Source: Polyangia bacterium (lineage in GTDB: Bacteria; Myxococcota_A; Polyangia; Nannocystales; Nannocystaceae). Taken from it: 64,000 nucleotides of DNA. The stretch is taken from the NCBI GenBank assembly GCA_030430565.1, contig JAUIKS010000015.1, positions 228,495-292,494 on the forward strand, given 5' to 3'. The notes beneath the pieces were generated by a model that made no database searches, was not told the origin of the DNA, and saw only the letters and a program-made list of their open reading frames with translations. The translations under genes and the position numbers were made by a program. Of this stretch, positions 25,741 to 34,663 are shown piece by piece. Within the stretch, counting starts at the first letter, position 1. The number at the start of each line of letters is the position of its first letter.

Positions 25741-26745
25741 ATGACATCACGCCGCGCTCGCGCGGCGCTCTCACTCGCGCTCTCGCTCGGCGCCACGAGC
25801 CTCCAGCCGATGACCGCGTCAGCCTGCTCGTGCGCCCAGCCCACCGGACCCGGGATGATCTACCTCGGGGATGACGACCGGCTCCCCCAGGACGCCCGCG
25901 GGATCACCTGGTTCTACCCCTCGAAGTATCGCACGCTGCTCCGCAGCGTCACGCTCGAGCGCGAGATCGGCGGGGGGTTCCTCGCGCATGTACCGGTCTC
26001 GATCGAGCACGCGGGCCCGCTCGCCTTAATCGTCCCGCGCGGCGGCTTCGTAGCCGACTCGCGCTACCACTTGAGGATCGAGCTGTACGACGACTCCATG
26101 CTGGACTACAGGGGCGAGCTGCGCCCGTTCGCCACGTGGCAGCGGTATGAGCGCGTCATCAGGATCGATCCGGTCGCGCTCACGCGGGCGGGCGAGCCCG
26201 TCACGCTGACGCTCGGCGCGCCGACGCGCCGGCGCGTCCGCGTCAATTCTCGACCCTGCTCCGTCGAGCACGAAGCGACCGTCGTCCCGGTTAAGGTCTC
26301 GCTGTCCCCGGCGCTCGAGCCCTATCGCGGGTCGCTGCTGTTCTCGACCTTCGTCGCCGAGGGCGACTCCTCCGCGGAGGCGACGGCTGAGCTCGCGTGG
26401 CGGCCCTCCGAGCACCTGTGTCAGAAGCCTCCGCCCGGCCGCACCTGGTTGTCCCCAGACGCGCCGGCCGGCGACGACCTGCTGTACGTCAACTGCGAAC
26501 CACGACCCGCGCCGCGGGCGAAGCGGACGTTCGCGCAAAGAGCCCCGCGGCTGCTCGCGGAAGGGCGTCATCGCGTGCGCGTCGAGGTCTCGACGCTCGA
26601 CGGTCGCTTCTCGGTCTCGTCCGCGTGGGAGGAATTCGAGCTCCGCTGCGCTCCGGCGGACCCGGGCGCCGGGCTCAGTGACCGCGCCGCGACGACGCGT
26701 GACGCGAACGCTCGGGCGCGCGCGGGAGCGCGGGGCGAGTCGTAA
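25741..26745 (+). CDS. secreted protein of unknown function, Cys-rich start
   Basis: The 334-residue protein has a signal peptide (SLALSLGATSLQPMTASA) ending just before CSCAQPTGP. The mature part is beta-rich with blocks LIVPRGGFVADSRYHLRIEL and LSPALEPYRGSLLFSTFVAEGD, which could be two Ig-like modules. Cys pairs at SRPCSVE, EHLCQ, LLYVNCE and ELRCAP suggest disulfides. No family recognised. ATG 25741 is preferred to GTG 25729, four codons earlier. The last 30 residues after ELRCAPADPGA are Ala/Arg-rich and look like an unstructured tail. Confidence 0.6.
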   Translation: MTSRRARAALSLALSLGATSLQPMTASACSCAQPTGPGMIYLGDDDRLPQDARGITWFYPSKYRTLLRSVTLEREIGGGFLAHVPVSIEHAGPLALIVPRGGFVADSRYHLRIELYDDSMLDYRGELRPFATWQRYERVIRIDPVALTRAGEPVTLTLGAPTRRRVRVNSRPCSVEHEATVVPVKVSLSPALEPYRGSLLFSTFVAEGDSSAEATAELAWRPSEHLCQKPPPGRTWLSPDAPAGDDLLYVNCEPRPAPRAKRTFAQRAPRLLAEGRHRVRVEVSTLDGRFSVSSAWEEFELRCAPADPGAGLSDRAATTRDANARARAGARGES

Positions 26746-26919
26746 CGCTGACGACCGTCAACCGGATCGCGCCGCGAGCTCGGGGAGGACGCTGCGCGGC
26801 CTCCGACGCGCGTCGCGGCGAGCGAGGCGCCGGGCGCCGCCGGCGACCACCGCGCGGGGCGTAACGGCGAAGAGACCGTCGCGTTTCGCAGCTGACACCG
26901 GCACGCCCGCGCGCCGCGT

Positions 26920-26936
26920 CTACACTGTCCGTGTAG
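26920..26936. promoter_or_regulatory. inverted repeat before the lipoprotein gene at 26940
   Basis: CTACAC and GTGTAG arms enclose five bases and end three bases before the ATG at 26940. It could be an operator or could mask translation initiation. Confidence 0.3.
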
Positions 26937-26939
26937 TAG

Positions 26940-27809
26940 ATGTCCTTAAGCTCACATTACCGAAGGCGCGGGGCGAACGCGCTCACCCTCGCCACGCTCG
27001 CGCTCCCCGGCTGCCTCGACGAGAACCCGAGCTTCGACGGACCCGCCAGCACGACCGCGCTCACGGGCACGAGCGCGCCCGGCTCGACCGGCGCGACGAG
27101 CTCGAGCCCGGGCCCCAGCACAGGCTCAGACAAGCAGACGACCGCCGACACCACCGGCCTCGGCTCGTCGTCGTCGACCGACGCCACGACCGCGGCGCTG
27201 ACCTCGACCGCGCAGACGACGTCCGAGGAGCTGACGGGCGCGACCACGGGCGCGCCGCTGTCCCTCGAGGTGCTCGCGGACCAGGCCGGCTGCTACGCGC
27301 GAGACGCCGACGGCGTGCTCGAGGCGTGGACGCAGGCGTGTGAGGAGGCCTCGAGTCAGGTCGCCAACAACAGTGAAGGCGAGCTCAACGTCGACGGCGA
27401 GAACGACGACTTCAACGGGCACGAGTCCCGCGGCGCGCTGCGCTTCCCCTGGCCTGCAGAGCTAGACGGCGCGCAGCTGCTCACGCTCGAGCTGCGGCTG
27501 GTGATCACCGACCATCAGGGCAGCGCCGAGGGCGACAGCACCGGCGACATCTGGTCTTCCGAGCCCTTCGACCTGACAGCCCAGCAGCCGATGAACGAGC
27601 CCGCGCTCTCGGAGCAGCTCGCGCTGAGCCAAGCGGACGCTGGCCTCGACGAGGTGTTCACGTGGGCGCTGCCGCCGAGCGCCTGGGCCGAGGGCGAGGC
27701 GCTGCACCTCCAGATCGTCCCGGTGTCGACGGACGGGGTCCACTTCTGGAACCTGAGCGCGCCGGCGGGCGAGGCTCGTCCGCGTCTGCAGATCACCTAT
27801 AGCGAATAA
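26940..27809 (+). CDS. lipoprotein with beta-sandwich (DNRLRE-like) domain
   Basis: The 289-residue protein has a short signal (ANALTLATLALPGC, Cys24), a Thr/Ser/Gly linker to about residue 105, and a C-terminal all-beta domain: SRGALRFPWPAELDGAQLLTLELRLVITDHQG, FTWALPPSAWAEGEALHLQIVPVSTDGVHFWN, ending ARPRLQITYSE. The alternation of these blocks resembles the DNRLRE carbohydrate-adhesion-like fold of secreted proteins; assignment is tentative. The ATG at 26940 falls directly after a 17-bp inverted repeat, and the first codons are unusually AT-rich. Confidence 0.7.
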   Translation: MSLSSHYRRRGANALTLATLALPGCLDENPSFDGPASTTALTGTSAPGSTGATSSSPGPSTGSDKQTTADTTGLGSSSSTDATTAALTSTAQTTSEELTGATTGAPLSLEVLADQAGCYARDADGVLEAWTQACEEASSQVANNSEGELNVDGENDDFNGHESRGALRFPWPAELDGAQLLTLELRLVITDHQGSAEGDSTGDIWSSEPFDLTAQQPMNEPALSEQLALSQADAGLDEVFTWALPPSAWAEGEALHLQIVPVSTDGVHFWNLSAPAGEARPRLQITYSE

Positions 27810-27898
27810 CGCGCGCGGGCGAATTCGCGCTTCGAGCGTCGGTGCTTAATCGACCACTTGATCTGCGCTGGATAACGCAGATGCGCGAAGGTGTCGTC

Positions 27899-28273
27899 AT
27901 GACGATCACGCTTCACTCCCTCAACCTCTCCCAAGCCGAGCGCGCCCTGTGTGAGCACGCCCTGCGGGCCGAAGGCACCCTCGTCGGGGCCGCGGAGCGG
28001 CTCGGAATCACGCGCCACTCGCTCAAGCGCCGGATCCTCAAGCACAACATCCTCTGGCCGATTCCGCGCACCGGCGTGCGCCCGGGGATGTTCGGCCCCG
28101 ACACGCTCCTGAGCGTGACGCCGCAGCAGGCGCAGACGCGCCAGCCGCACAGCGTGCCGACCGCGGCGCCCACGCGCAGCATGTCGCCGACGATCATCAG
28201 CAAGCCGAAGCCCGCGCCCAGCGCGATGACGAGCACGATCAAGGGCACGATCCCGAGCTTCGGTCAGCGCTGA
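27899..28273 (+). CDS. small Fis-type HTH DNA-binding protein
   Basis: The 124-residue protein has a Fis-family helix-turn-helix at residues 11-50 (SQAERALCEHALRAEGTLVGAAERLGITRHSLKRRILKHNI), the DNA-binding module that ends NtrC-type regulators, but here alone at the N-terminus. Residues 55-124 are Pro/Thr/Ser/Lys-rich and probably disordered. ATG 27899 is preferred because AAGG stands upstream at a fair spacing; an ATG at 27881 is possible. Likely a DNA-binding or nucleoid protein of the Fis type (inference). Confidence 0.75.
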   Translation: MTITLHSLNLSQAERALCEHALRAEGTLVGAAERLGITRHSLKRRILKHNILWPIPRTGVRPGMFGPDTLLSVTPQQAQTRQPHSVPTAAPTRSMSPTIISKPKPAPSAMTSTIKGTIPSFGQR

Positions 28274-28491
28274 GCCGCGCCGCCCGATCTCGCTCCGGGA
28301 GCGTCGCGCCCCCGCGTCCATGATCCCTCCACATCAACGCTCGGATCAGGGAATTCACGCGGACGCTGGGACGCGACGCCCCCCGGATCGTGACGATCAT
28401 CGCCCGACGCGCGCGGGCGTCCTCGTTCGCGGATCGTTTGCATCGCGCGACGTCGAGGGACACCATGGGGCCTCCCAGGAAGCCTCCGCAC

Positions 28492-29025
28492 ATGCGCAAG
28501 ACCACCGCGACCCTCGCCTCTCTGGCCATCATCGGCGTTTTTATCGGCAGCTGCGGCAAGAAGCCCGAAGAGACCACGCCACCCGAGCCCGCCGCTGAAG
28601 CGGAGCCGGCCGAGACGCCCGCCGAGGAGCCCGCCGCCGAGGAGCCCGCCGCCGACGCCGGTGAGGCGACCTGGGAGGCGATGGACCGCAAGGCGCGGAT
28701 GAAGTTCATGTCCAGCAAGGTGCTCCCGGAGATGAAGACGATCTTCAAGGAGTACAACGAGAAGGAGTTCGGCTCCTTCAACTGCAAGACCTGCCACGGC
28801 GACGACATCAAAGAGGTCGACTACAAGATGCCGAACGCGCCGATCTTTGAGCTGCCGGCGGACAACCCGATCCAGGCGGCCAAGGACTACGACGAAGAGG
28901 TCACCGCGTTCATGGTCGACAAGGTCATGCCGCAGATGGCCGAGCTGCTGGGCGAGGAGTACGACCGAGAGACCGGCGCCGGCGAGCACGGCTGCCTCTC
29001 GTGTCACCCCGCGTCCGCGAGCTGA
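28492..29025 (+). CDS. dihaem c-type cytochrome lipoprotein
   Basis: The 177-residue protein has lipobox IGSC (Cys21), a Pro/Glu/Ala-rich linker (25-57) and a small helical domain with two CXXCH motifs at 98-102 and 168-172. Between them are MPNAPIFELPADNP and conserved Met residues that could serve as axial ligands. Such lipid-anchored cytochromes carry electrons at the membrane face; partner unknown. A second ATG at 28465 with GAGGG five bases upstream would add nine residues to the signal; both starts give the same mature protein. Confidence 0.85.
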   Translation: MRKTTATLASLAIIGVFIGSCGKKPEETTPPEPAAEAEPAETPAEEPAAEEPAADAGEATWEAMDRKARMKFMSSKVLPEMKTIFKEYNEKEFGSFNCKTCHGDDIKEVDYKMPNAPIFELPADNPIQAAKDYDEEVTAFMVDKVMPQMAELLGEEYDRETGAGEHGCLSCHPASAS

Positions 29026-29109
29026 TCGCGGGCCCGCTGTCCCCAAGGGCAGGCGCACCTCGGCCTCGCCGAGGGGCCGCGCGCCCCCGTTCGTGGTAGA
29101 TCCACGCTG

Positions 29110-29538
29110 ATGAAGAACACGCCGACGCAGAAGCTGCCCAACGGGGTGACGGTCTTCAAGTGGCCGCACAAGCTCGACCCCACCGCCGAGAACGTGGCCC
29201 AGGAGATGGAGCGCTTCGGCTTCAAGAGCTACGACCTGCAGACGGTGCCCGCGTGGTTTCACCGCAGCCGCCACTCCCATGACGAGGAGGAGATCCGCGG
29301 CGCGGTCGACGGCGTCATCACCTTTCACTTCGACGACGGCCCGGTGACGATCGAGGCGGGGGACATCCTGATCATCCCCGGCGGCGTCGCGCACGAGGTC
29401 ATCACCCACAACTCGCGGACCTTCAGCGCCTACAAGGGCTCGCGCAGCGGCGTCCGCTCGGTCACCGAGCACGGCGACGGCAAGGGCAGCGTCGAGGACC
29501 TGGCCGCCCAGGCAGAAGCAGTCCAGGAGGGCGCCTGA
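29110..29538 (+). CDS. cupin domain protein
   Basis: The 142-residue single-domain cupin has metal-ligand pattern FHRSRHSHDEEE (His51, His55, His57) and IIPGGVAHEVITH (His95) with the intervening GDILIIPGG turn. The N-terminal arm and FGFKSYDLQTVP resemble the acireductone dioxygenase end of the superfamily, where ferric or nickel sites cleave acireductone. The stop overlaps the next ATG by one base (TGATG), so it is co-translated with the HAD phosphatase. A cupin plus HAD pair would fit the methionine salvage pathway, but other pathway genes are not seen here. Confidence 0.8.
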   Translation: MKNTPTQKLPNGVTVFKWPHKLDPTAENVAQEMERFGFKSYDLQTVPAWFHRSRHSHDEEEIRGAVDGVITFHFDDGPVTIEAGDILIIPGGVAHEVITHNSRTFSAYKGSRSGVRSVTEHGDGKGSVEDLAAQAEAVQEGA

Positions 29539-30212
29539 TGCCCGGGGAGCTGCTGATCGCGCTCGATCTCGACGGCACGCTCGAGGACAGCCGCGACGAT
29601 ATGGTGGCGGCGGTCCTGCGGATCCGCGCGGCGTTCGGGCTGCCCGAGCGCGCGGGCGCGGAGTTTCGCGACCACGTGAACCGCGGGATGCCGCACCTCT
29701 ACGAGGTCTGCTTCGCGGAGCTGCTGGCGACGCCCGAGGCGCACGCGCGCGCGCGCGCGGCCTACGTCGCCGACTACTCGGCGAACATCGCCGACAAGAC
29801 GCGCCTGTACCCAGGCATGGCCGAGGCGCTCGCCGAGCTCGCTACCATCGGCCCGCTGGCGATCGTGACCAACAAGCCCGAGGGGCTCTCGGAGCTGCTG
29901 CTGACCGCCCTCGGCGTTCGAAACCACTTCGCCGCGGTGATCGGCGGAGACACCTGCGCGGAGCCGAAGCCGAGCCCGCTGCCGCTGCGCACCGCGGCCG
30001 CGCGCGCGGGCGTCGACGCCTCGGGTCGCGTGTTCATGATCGGCGACTCACCGGGCGACATCCGCTGCGGACGCGCGGCCGAGGCCACGGTGATCTGGTG
30101 CGCCTGGGGCTACAAGTCCGAGCCGGGGCCGATCGCGCCGGATCACGTCGCCCGCGATCCGAGGGAGTTATCCAAGCTAGTCCGCGCGGCGCTCTCTCGT
30201 TCAAGCGCGTAG
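29538..30212 (+). CDS. HAD-superfamily hydrolase, phosphoglycolate phosphatase-like
   Basis: The 224-residue haloacid dehalogenase-type phosphatase has motif I DLDGTLEDS (nucleophile Asp10, acid Asp12), a helical cap (residues 20-80), motif II IVTNKP, motif III Lys in EPKPSPLPL, and motif IV MIGDSPGDIRCGRAA. This is the Gph-like subgroup. It is coupled to the cupin gene by a TGATG overlap. Substrate is uncertain: phosphoglycolate, or an enolase-phosphatase type substrate if the cupin partner is an acireductone dioxygenase. The Glu in TLEDS replaces the more common Val. Confidence 0.88.
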   Translation: MPGELLIALDLDGTLEDSRDDMVAAVLRIRAAFGLPERAGAEFRDHVNRGMPHLYEVCFAELLATPEAHARARAAYVADYSANIADKTRLYPGMAEALAELATIGPLAIVTNKPEGLSELLLTALGVRNHFAAVIGGDTCAEPKPSPLPLRTAAARAGVDASGRVFMIGDSPGDIRCGRAAEATVIWCAWGYKSEPGPIAPDHVARDPRELSKLVRAALSRSSA

Positions 30213-30213
30213 C

Positions 30214-30528
30214 TTATGGGAGCTCGCAGTCGGGGAGCTGCTCGACGTACATCTCTAGCGTGTCATGTAGGAGGCACGGCGACGGCACGTCGTCCTGCAG
30301 CGCGCAGCAGCTCGTCATCTCGTGCAGCTCTCCGGCGAGGACGCAGGCGCCGAGGAAATCTTCGTTGTCGGTCGCCTCATTGAGATCGGAGCTCCGGATC
30401 AGCGCTTGGGACTGCTTGTTCGAGCACTCGTCGAGCATCTCGACATCGTTCGCGCAGCCGAGACCGAGCGCGCCGCTGAGCAGCAGGAGGCCAAGACCGC
30501 GCGCGAACAACCGGGGAGACGGGGCCAT
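30214..30528 (-). CDS. small Cys-rich lipoprotein
   Basis: The 104-residue protein has signal LLLLSGALGLGC (Cys24) and a small mature part with six further cysteines (DECSNK, LGACVLAG, SCCALQ, SPCLLH, PDCELP), probably three disulfides. It converges on the HAD gene with one base between stop codons. No ribosome site is evident. No family recognised. Confidence 0.7.
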   Translation of the reverse strand: MAPSPRLFARGLGLLLLSGALGLGCANDVEMLDECSNKQSQALIRSSDLNEATDNEDFLGACVLAGELHEMTSCCALQDDVPSPCLLHDTLEMYVEQLPDCELP

Positions 30529-30829
30529 ACGCCACAACGCTAGCACCCGCGCGCGCGCCGGGTGAACGCAAATGCTACTGGGAAACATGCCCCAAAAGAC
30601 ACGTGAAAGCGCGAGCCGATGTGCACATGCAACAGCGCGGCGCGGTGGTTCGCGCGAGCTCGCGCCGCAGGGCGCCGGCCGCTGAACCGGCGCGCCGCCT
30701 CGCGGGCCGCGACGCCCACGCGAACGCACGAAAAACGTGCGTAGTCGTACGACGTTGATGCGCGTCGGCTGTTGAGCACAGCGCGGGCCTCGGGCAAGAT
30801 CGCGGTGCGCAGCACCCCGCGCTCGAACC
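30529..30829. other. 301-base divergent intergenic region with several dyads
   Basis: This region separates a lipoprotein gene from the TPR kinase. It holds the dispersed palindrome at 30585, the perfect dyad ATGTGCACAT (30619-30628), an ACGCACG-A5-CGTGCGT hairpin (30724-30742) and the palindrome GTCGTACGAC (30744-30753). These are candidate operators of the kinase gene. No coding frame is supported. Confidence 0.45.
30585..30604. repeat. dispersed 20-bp palindrome, copy 6
   Basis: 14 of 18 match. Intergenic, between a lipoprotein gene and the TPR kinase. Confidence 0.75.
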
Positions 30830-33800
30830 GTGAGCCCAATTTTTCCAGGATCTCGCGCCGGCAGCGACGACGCCGGGAACTCGGCCCGCGCGATCGCGGA
30901 GCTGCTGGGGAGCGAGAGCACAAACGACCCCGGCTCGCTCACGCTCGCGGGCAACTCGCTGGACTCATCGCTGCCCGATCGCGAAGAGGACTTCGGCAAG
31001 CTCGCGACCGGCGAGGCGGTGGACCGCTACGTGATCCTGAGCCGGCTCGGCGCCGGCGCGATGGGGGTCGTCTACGCGGCCTTCGATCCCGAGCTCGATC
31101 GCAAGGTCGCGCTCAAGCTCCTCCACCCCGCGCGCCTCGAGGCCGACGACATCTCAGAGAGCGCGAGCGGGCGCGCGCGGCTGTACCGCGAGGCCAAGGC
31201 GCTCGCCCGGCTCTCGCACCCCAACGTCGTGACGATCCACGACGTCGGGGTGCTCGGCGACCAGATCTTCCTGGCGATGGAGTTCGTCCACGGGCTGACG
31301 CTCAACAAGTGGATGAAGGCCGGCGACGGGCCGCGCCCCTGGACCGAGGTCGTGCGGGTCATGTCGCTCGCGGGCGCGGGCCTGGCCGCCGCCCACGACG
31401 CGGGCTTGGTCCACCGCGACTTCAAGCCAGACAACGTGCTCATCGGTGAGCACGACGGGCGCGTGCGCGTGCTCGACTTCGGCCTCGCGCGCGAGGAGGA
31501 CGAGCCCGCCGACGCCGAGCCCGAGCCCGCCACGACCGACGATGTTCAGATCCGGGCCGAGCGGCGCGCGATCATCAAGGCGCGCTCGGCGATCCGCGCG
31601 GGCTCGCTCGAGCTCGCCTCGCAGGACTTCGCGGGCCTGACCCACACCGGCGCGCTCGTCGGGACGCCCGCGTACATGTCGCCCGAGCAGCACATGGGCG
31701 AGCCCGCCGACACGCGCAGCGATCAGTTCTCGTTCTGCGTCACGCTGTACCAGGCGCTCTATGGGCACCGGCCGTTCACGGGCGACACGCTGACGGGCCT
31801 GGCGTTCAACGTCATGCAGGGCAAGGTCCGGCCCGCGCCGGCGAAGACCGAGGTGCCAGCGCGTCTGCGCAAGATCGTGCTGCGCGGGCTCGCGGTCGAT
31901 CCCAAAGAGCGCTACGCGTCGATGCGCGAGCTGCTCGACGCGCTCAAGCCGGAGCAGACCCGCGTGCGCCAGCGCTATCTGTGGGCGGCGGCGGCCGGGG
32001 CGCTCGGCGTCGGGATCGCGGTCGGCAGCTTCTTCGTCACTCAAGAGGAGCCCTGCTCGGGCGCGCGCGAGCGCCTCAACGGGATCTGGGACGCGACGCG
32101 ACGCGGCGCGATCGAGACCGCCTTCGCGGACACCGGGATGCCCTACGCGACGAGCACGTGGGAGCACATCTCGGTCGAGCTCGACGACTACGCCGCGCGC
32201 TGGACCGGGCGCTACACCGAGGCCTGCGAGGCGACCCGCGTGCGCGGCGAGCAGTCCGAGAAGCTGCTCGACCTGCGTATGCTCTGCCTCGAGCGCGGGC
32301 GCACCGAGCTGCGCGCCCTCAGCGATACCTTCGCCAAGGCCGACGCGAAGATCGTCGAGCACGCGCCCGAAGGAACCGCCGCGCTCCCGCGGCTGAGCGC
32401 CTGCGACGACGCCGAGGCGCTCATGGCCGCCGTGCCGCCGCCTTCGAACCCCGCCGCGCGAGAGCGAGAGCAGGCGATCCGCGAGCGCTTGGCCGAGGCG
32501 CGCATGCTCGACCTGCGGGGTAAGTGGGCGACGGCGCTCGAGGTCACGCGCGACGCCGCCGCCGACGCCGACGCGCTCGAGTACCCCCCGCTGCACGCCG
32601 ACGCGCTGCTGCTGCTCGCCAAGCTCCAGCACCAAAACGACCACCTGGACGAAGCCCTCGCGACCCAGCGACGCGCGATCCTCGAGGCCTCGCGCGGGCA
32701 CACCGACGCGCTCGCCGCCCGGGCGTGGATCGGTCAGCTGTTCGTGGTCGGCACCCTGCAAAACGAGCACGAGCAGGCGCTGTGGCGCGGCGAGGCGGCG
32801 GAGGCCAGCATCGCGCGCGCCGGCGGCGACCCGCTGCTGCGCGCCGAGCTCGACCTCTACCGCGCCGTGGTCCTCAAGGACACCGCCCGCCGCGACGAGG
32901 CGCCGCCGATGCTCCGCAGCGCGCTCGAGACCTTCAAGCGTGAGCTCGGCGACGATCACCCGCTCGTCCACCGCGCGCTCACCGGGCTCGCGCTGATGCA
33001 GCGCGCCGACGGTCAGTGGGAGGAGGCCGACCGCACGTTTAACCGCGCGCTCGAGCACATCGAGCGCGTCTCGGGGCCAGAGCACCCGAGCGTCGCCGCG
33101 GTGCTCACCAACCTGGCGAACGTCGCCATCCTCCGCGGGCAGCTCGAGCAAGCCCACGAGTTCGCGAGCCGCGCGGTCGCGATCCGCGAGCGCGTGACCC
33201 CGAACCACCCCGCGCTGGCGAAGGCGCTGGACGAGCTCGCCAGCGTCGAGGAGGAGCTGCATCAGTTCGACCGCGCGTACGAGCACTACGAGCGCTCGCT
33301 CGCGATGCTGCGCGACGGCGCCTCGTCGTCGCGCGTGCCGTTCGCGATCACTCTCAACAACCTCGCGACCCTCGACCTCGAGCTCGACAAGCCCGCGGCC
33401 GCGCGCTTCGAGGACTCCCTCAAGATCCTCCGCGAGGTCTTCGGCGCCGAGCACGGGCTGCCGCTCGAGGTCGAGCTCAACCTCGGCGAGGCGCTGCTGC
33501 GCGAGGGCCGATCCTCCGACGCGCTGCCGCACATCGAGCACGCGCTCACAGGACTCGAGGGACAGCTCGATCACCGCGACCTGCGACTCGCCGAGGCCCG
33601 CACGCGGCTCGCCGAGGCGCTGCTCGCGGAGAGTCGCGCCGCGGAGGCGCGCGCCCCGATCGAGGCCGCGCTGCGCCGCTACGAGACCAATCAAGCCGCC
33701 GCCGAGACGGCCGCCGAGAAGACCTCCGAGAAGACCTCCGAAAAGACCTCCGAGAAGACCTCCGTGAGCGCCTCCGTGGGGCTCGCGGAGACCATCTCCC

Positions 33801-34009
33801 CCACGGAGCGAGCGCGAACGCAGTTCGCGGCCGCGCGCGTGCTCGCGGCGCTCGATGAGCCCGCGCGCGCCGGCACCCTCGCCCGCGCGGCCGCGGAGGT
33901 CGTCTCGGCCCGCATGCGCTCGCGGACCGAAGGGGGGCTCACCGAGACACCTGGAGAGACCCGGCAGCGCCTCGAGATCGAGCGCTGGCTCACCCACCAT
34001 GCTCCATGA
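30830..34009 (+). CDS. Ser/Thr protein kinase with TPR C-terminus, membrane-anchored
   Basis: The protein has 1059 residues. The kinase domain spans about 66-340, with glycine loop GAGAMGVVY (74-82), ATP Lys96, HRD 195-197, DFG 216-218 and GTPAYMSPE 278-286. The activation segment is unusually long, with some 50 extra charged residues between DFG and GTPAYM. One membrane segment lies near residues 383-405, followed by a large extracytoplasmic part of tetratricopeptide-like repeats (EEADRTFNRALEHIERV, EQAHEFASRAVAIRERV, FDRAYEHYERSLAMLR). Near residue 964 a four-fold KTSE repeat occurs (33718-33763). This domain order is typical of myxobacterial Hanks kinases. Start GTG at 30830; no clear ribosome site. 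Confidence 0.93.
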   Translation: MSPIFPGSRAGSDDAGNSARAIAELLGSESTNDPGSLTLAGNSLDSSLPDREEDFGKLATGEAVDRYVILSRLGAGAMGVVYAAFDPELDRKVALKLLHPARLEADDISESASGRARLYREAKALARLSHPNVVTIHDVGVLGDQIFLAMEFVHGLTLNKWMKAGDGPRPWTEVVRVMSLAGAGLAAAHDAGLVHRDFKPDNVLIGEHDGRVRVLDFGLAREEDEPADAEPEPATTDDVQIRAERRAIIKARSAIRAGSLELASQDFAGLTHTGALVGTPAYMSPEQHMGEPADTRSDQFSFCVTLYQALYGHRPFTGDTLTGLAFNVMQGKVRPAPAKTEVPARLRKIVLRGLAVDPKERYASMRELLDALKPEQTRVRQRYLWAAAAGALGVGIAVGSFFVTQEEPCSGARERLNGIWDATRRGAIETAFADTGMPYATSTWEHISVELDDYAARWTGRYTEACEATRVRGEQSEKLLDLRMLCLERGRTELRALSDTFAKADAKIVEHAPEGTAALPRLSACDDAEALMAAVPPPSNPAAREREQAIRERLAEARMLDLRGKWATALEVTRDAAADADALEYPPLHADALLLLAKLQHQNDHLDEALATQRRAILEASRGHTDALAARAWIGQLFVVGTLQNEHEQALWRGEAAEASIARAGGDPLLRAELDLYRAVVLKDTARRDEAPPMLRSALETFKRELGDDHPLVHRALTGLALMQRADGQWEEADRTFNRALEHIERVSGPEHPSVAAVLTNLANVAILRGQLEQAHEFASRAVAIRERVTPNHPALAKALDELASVEEELHQFDRAYEHYERSLAMLRDGASSSRVPFAITLNNLATLDLELDKPAAARFEDSLKILREVFGAEHGLPLEVELNLGEALLREGRSSDALPHIEHALTGLEGQLDHRDLRLAEARTRLAEALLAESRAAEARAPIEAALRRYETNQAAAETAAEKTSEKTSEKTSEKTSVSASVGLAETISPTERARTQFAAARVLAALDEPARAGTLARAAAEVVSARMRSRTEGGLTETPGETRQRLEIERWLTHHAP

Positions 34010-34115
34010 TGCTCCATGAGGCCAGCGACGGTCGGCGCAGACCGGCACAAGCTGCGTCGACGTCCACCAGCGCTTCGCAGCTCGTCGCCGCTATTGTAGG
34101 GTTGTTGGGGTCGAC

Positions 34116-34616
34116 ATGCTTACGACTGACTTAACGCTCTCTCGATCCTCGCGCGGACAACCACGCGCGCTCCCAAAGCTCCTCCTCGCGCTCACCGCCC
34201 TCGCCGCGCTCACCCAGCCGGCCTGCGGCGCCGCCGAGGGCGCCTCGCTCGCCGGCGTTTGGGAGGCGACCCTGGTCCAGGGCGAGGAGTTCCCGCAGGT
34301 CGAGGAGGTCGAGGTCAACGGGATGATCCAGGGCCCGGAGACCCGGACCGCGACGCTCTCGCTCTACAAGCAGGGCAAGGGCGACCTGCTGTTCGAGACC
34401 CGCTTCGTCTCGATGCTGTCGAAGACCGAGAACATCTCGCATACGCTCTACGACGCCCGGATCACGGACGAGAGCAGCCCGAACTTCACGCTCCGTCTGT
34501 CCCGCGAAGAAACCGTGCTCGAGCTTCAGTGCGCGCGCGACGGGGACGTGCTCGAGTGCGAGCAAGATGCCGACGATCCGACGATGGCGCTGTGGGACTT
34601 CGCGCTGGCTGAATGA
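34116..34616 (+). CDS. small lipocalin-like lipoprotein, first of a paralogous pair
   Basis: The 166-residue protein has signal LTQPAC (about Cys37), then a beta-barrel-like sequence beginning LAGVWEATLVQGEEFPQVEEVEV, with TATLSLYKQGKGDLLFETRFVSM and LRLSREETVLELQC strands. The opening G-x-W-E pattern and all-beta make-up suggest a small lipocalin-like domain. It resembles the next gene over its whole length, so the two are tandem paralogues. GGGG five bases before the ATG may serve as ribosome site. Confidence 0.7.
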   Translation: MLTTDLTLSRSSRGQPRALPKLLLALTALAALTQPACGAAEGASLAGVWEATLVQGEEFPQVEEVEVNGMIQGPETRTATLSLYKQGKGDLLFETRFVSMLSKTENISHTLYDARITDESSPNFTLRLSREETVLELQCARDGDVLECEQDADDPTMALWDFALAE

Positions 34617-34663
34617 CGACCCGCGCGCCCGCCCCCCTTACCCCTTTCCTTGTCGATACGACC

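Noticed and set aside
31154..34048. Minus-strand frame of 964 codons opposite the TPR kinase
   Set aside because: The kinase has full catalytic motifs on the other strand; this frame is its complement with Arg/Gly/Glu-rich content.
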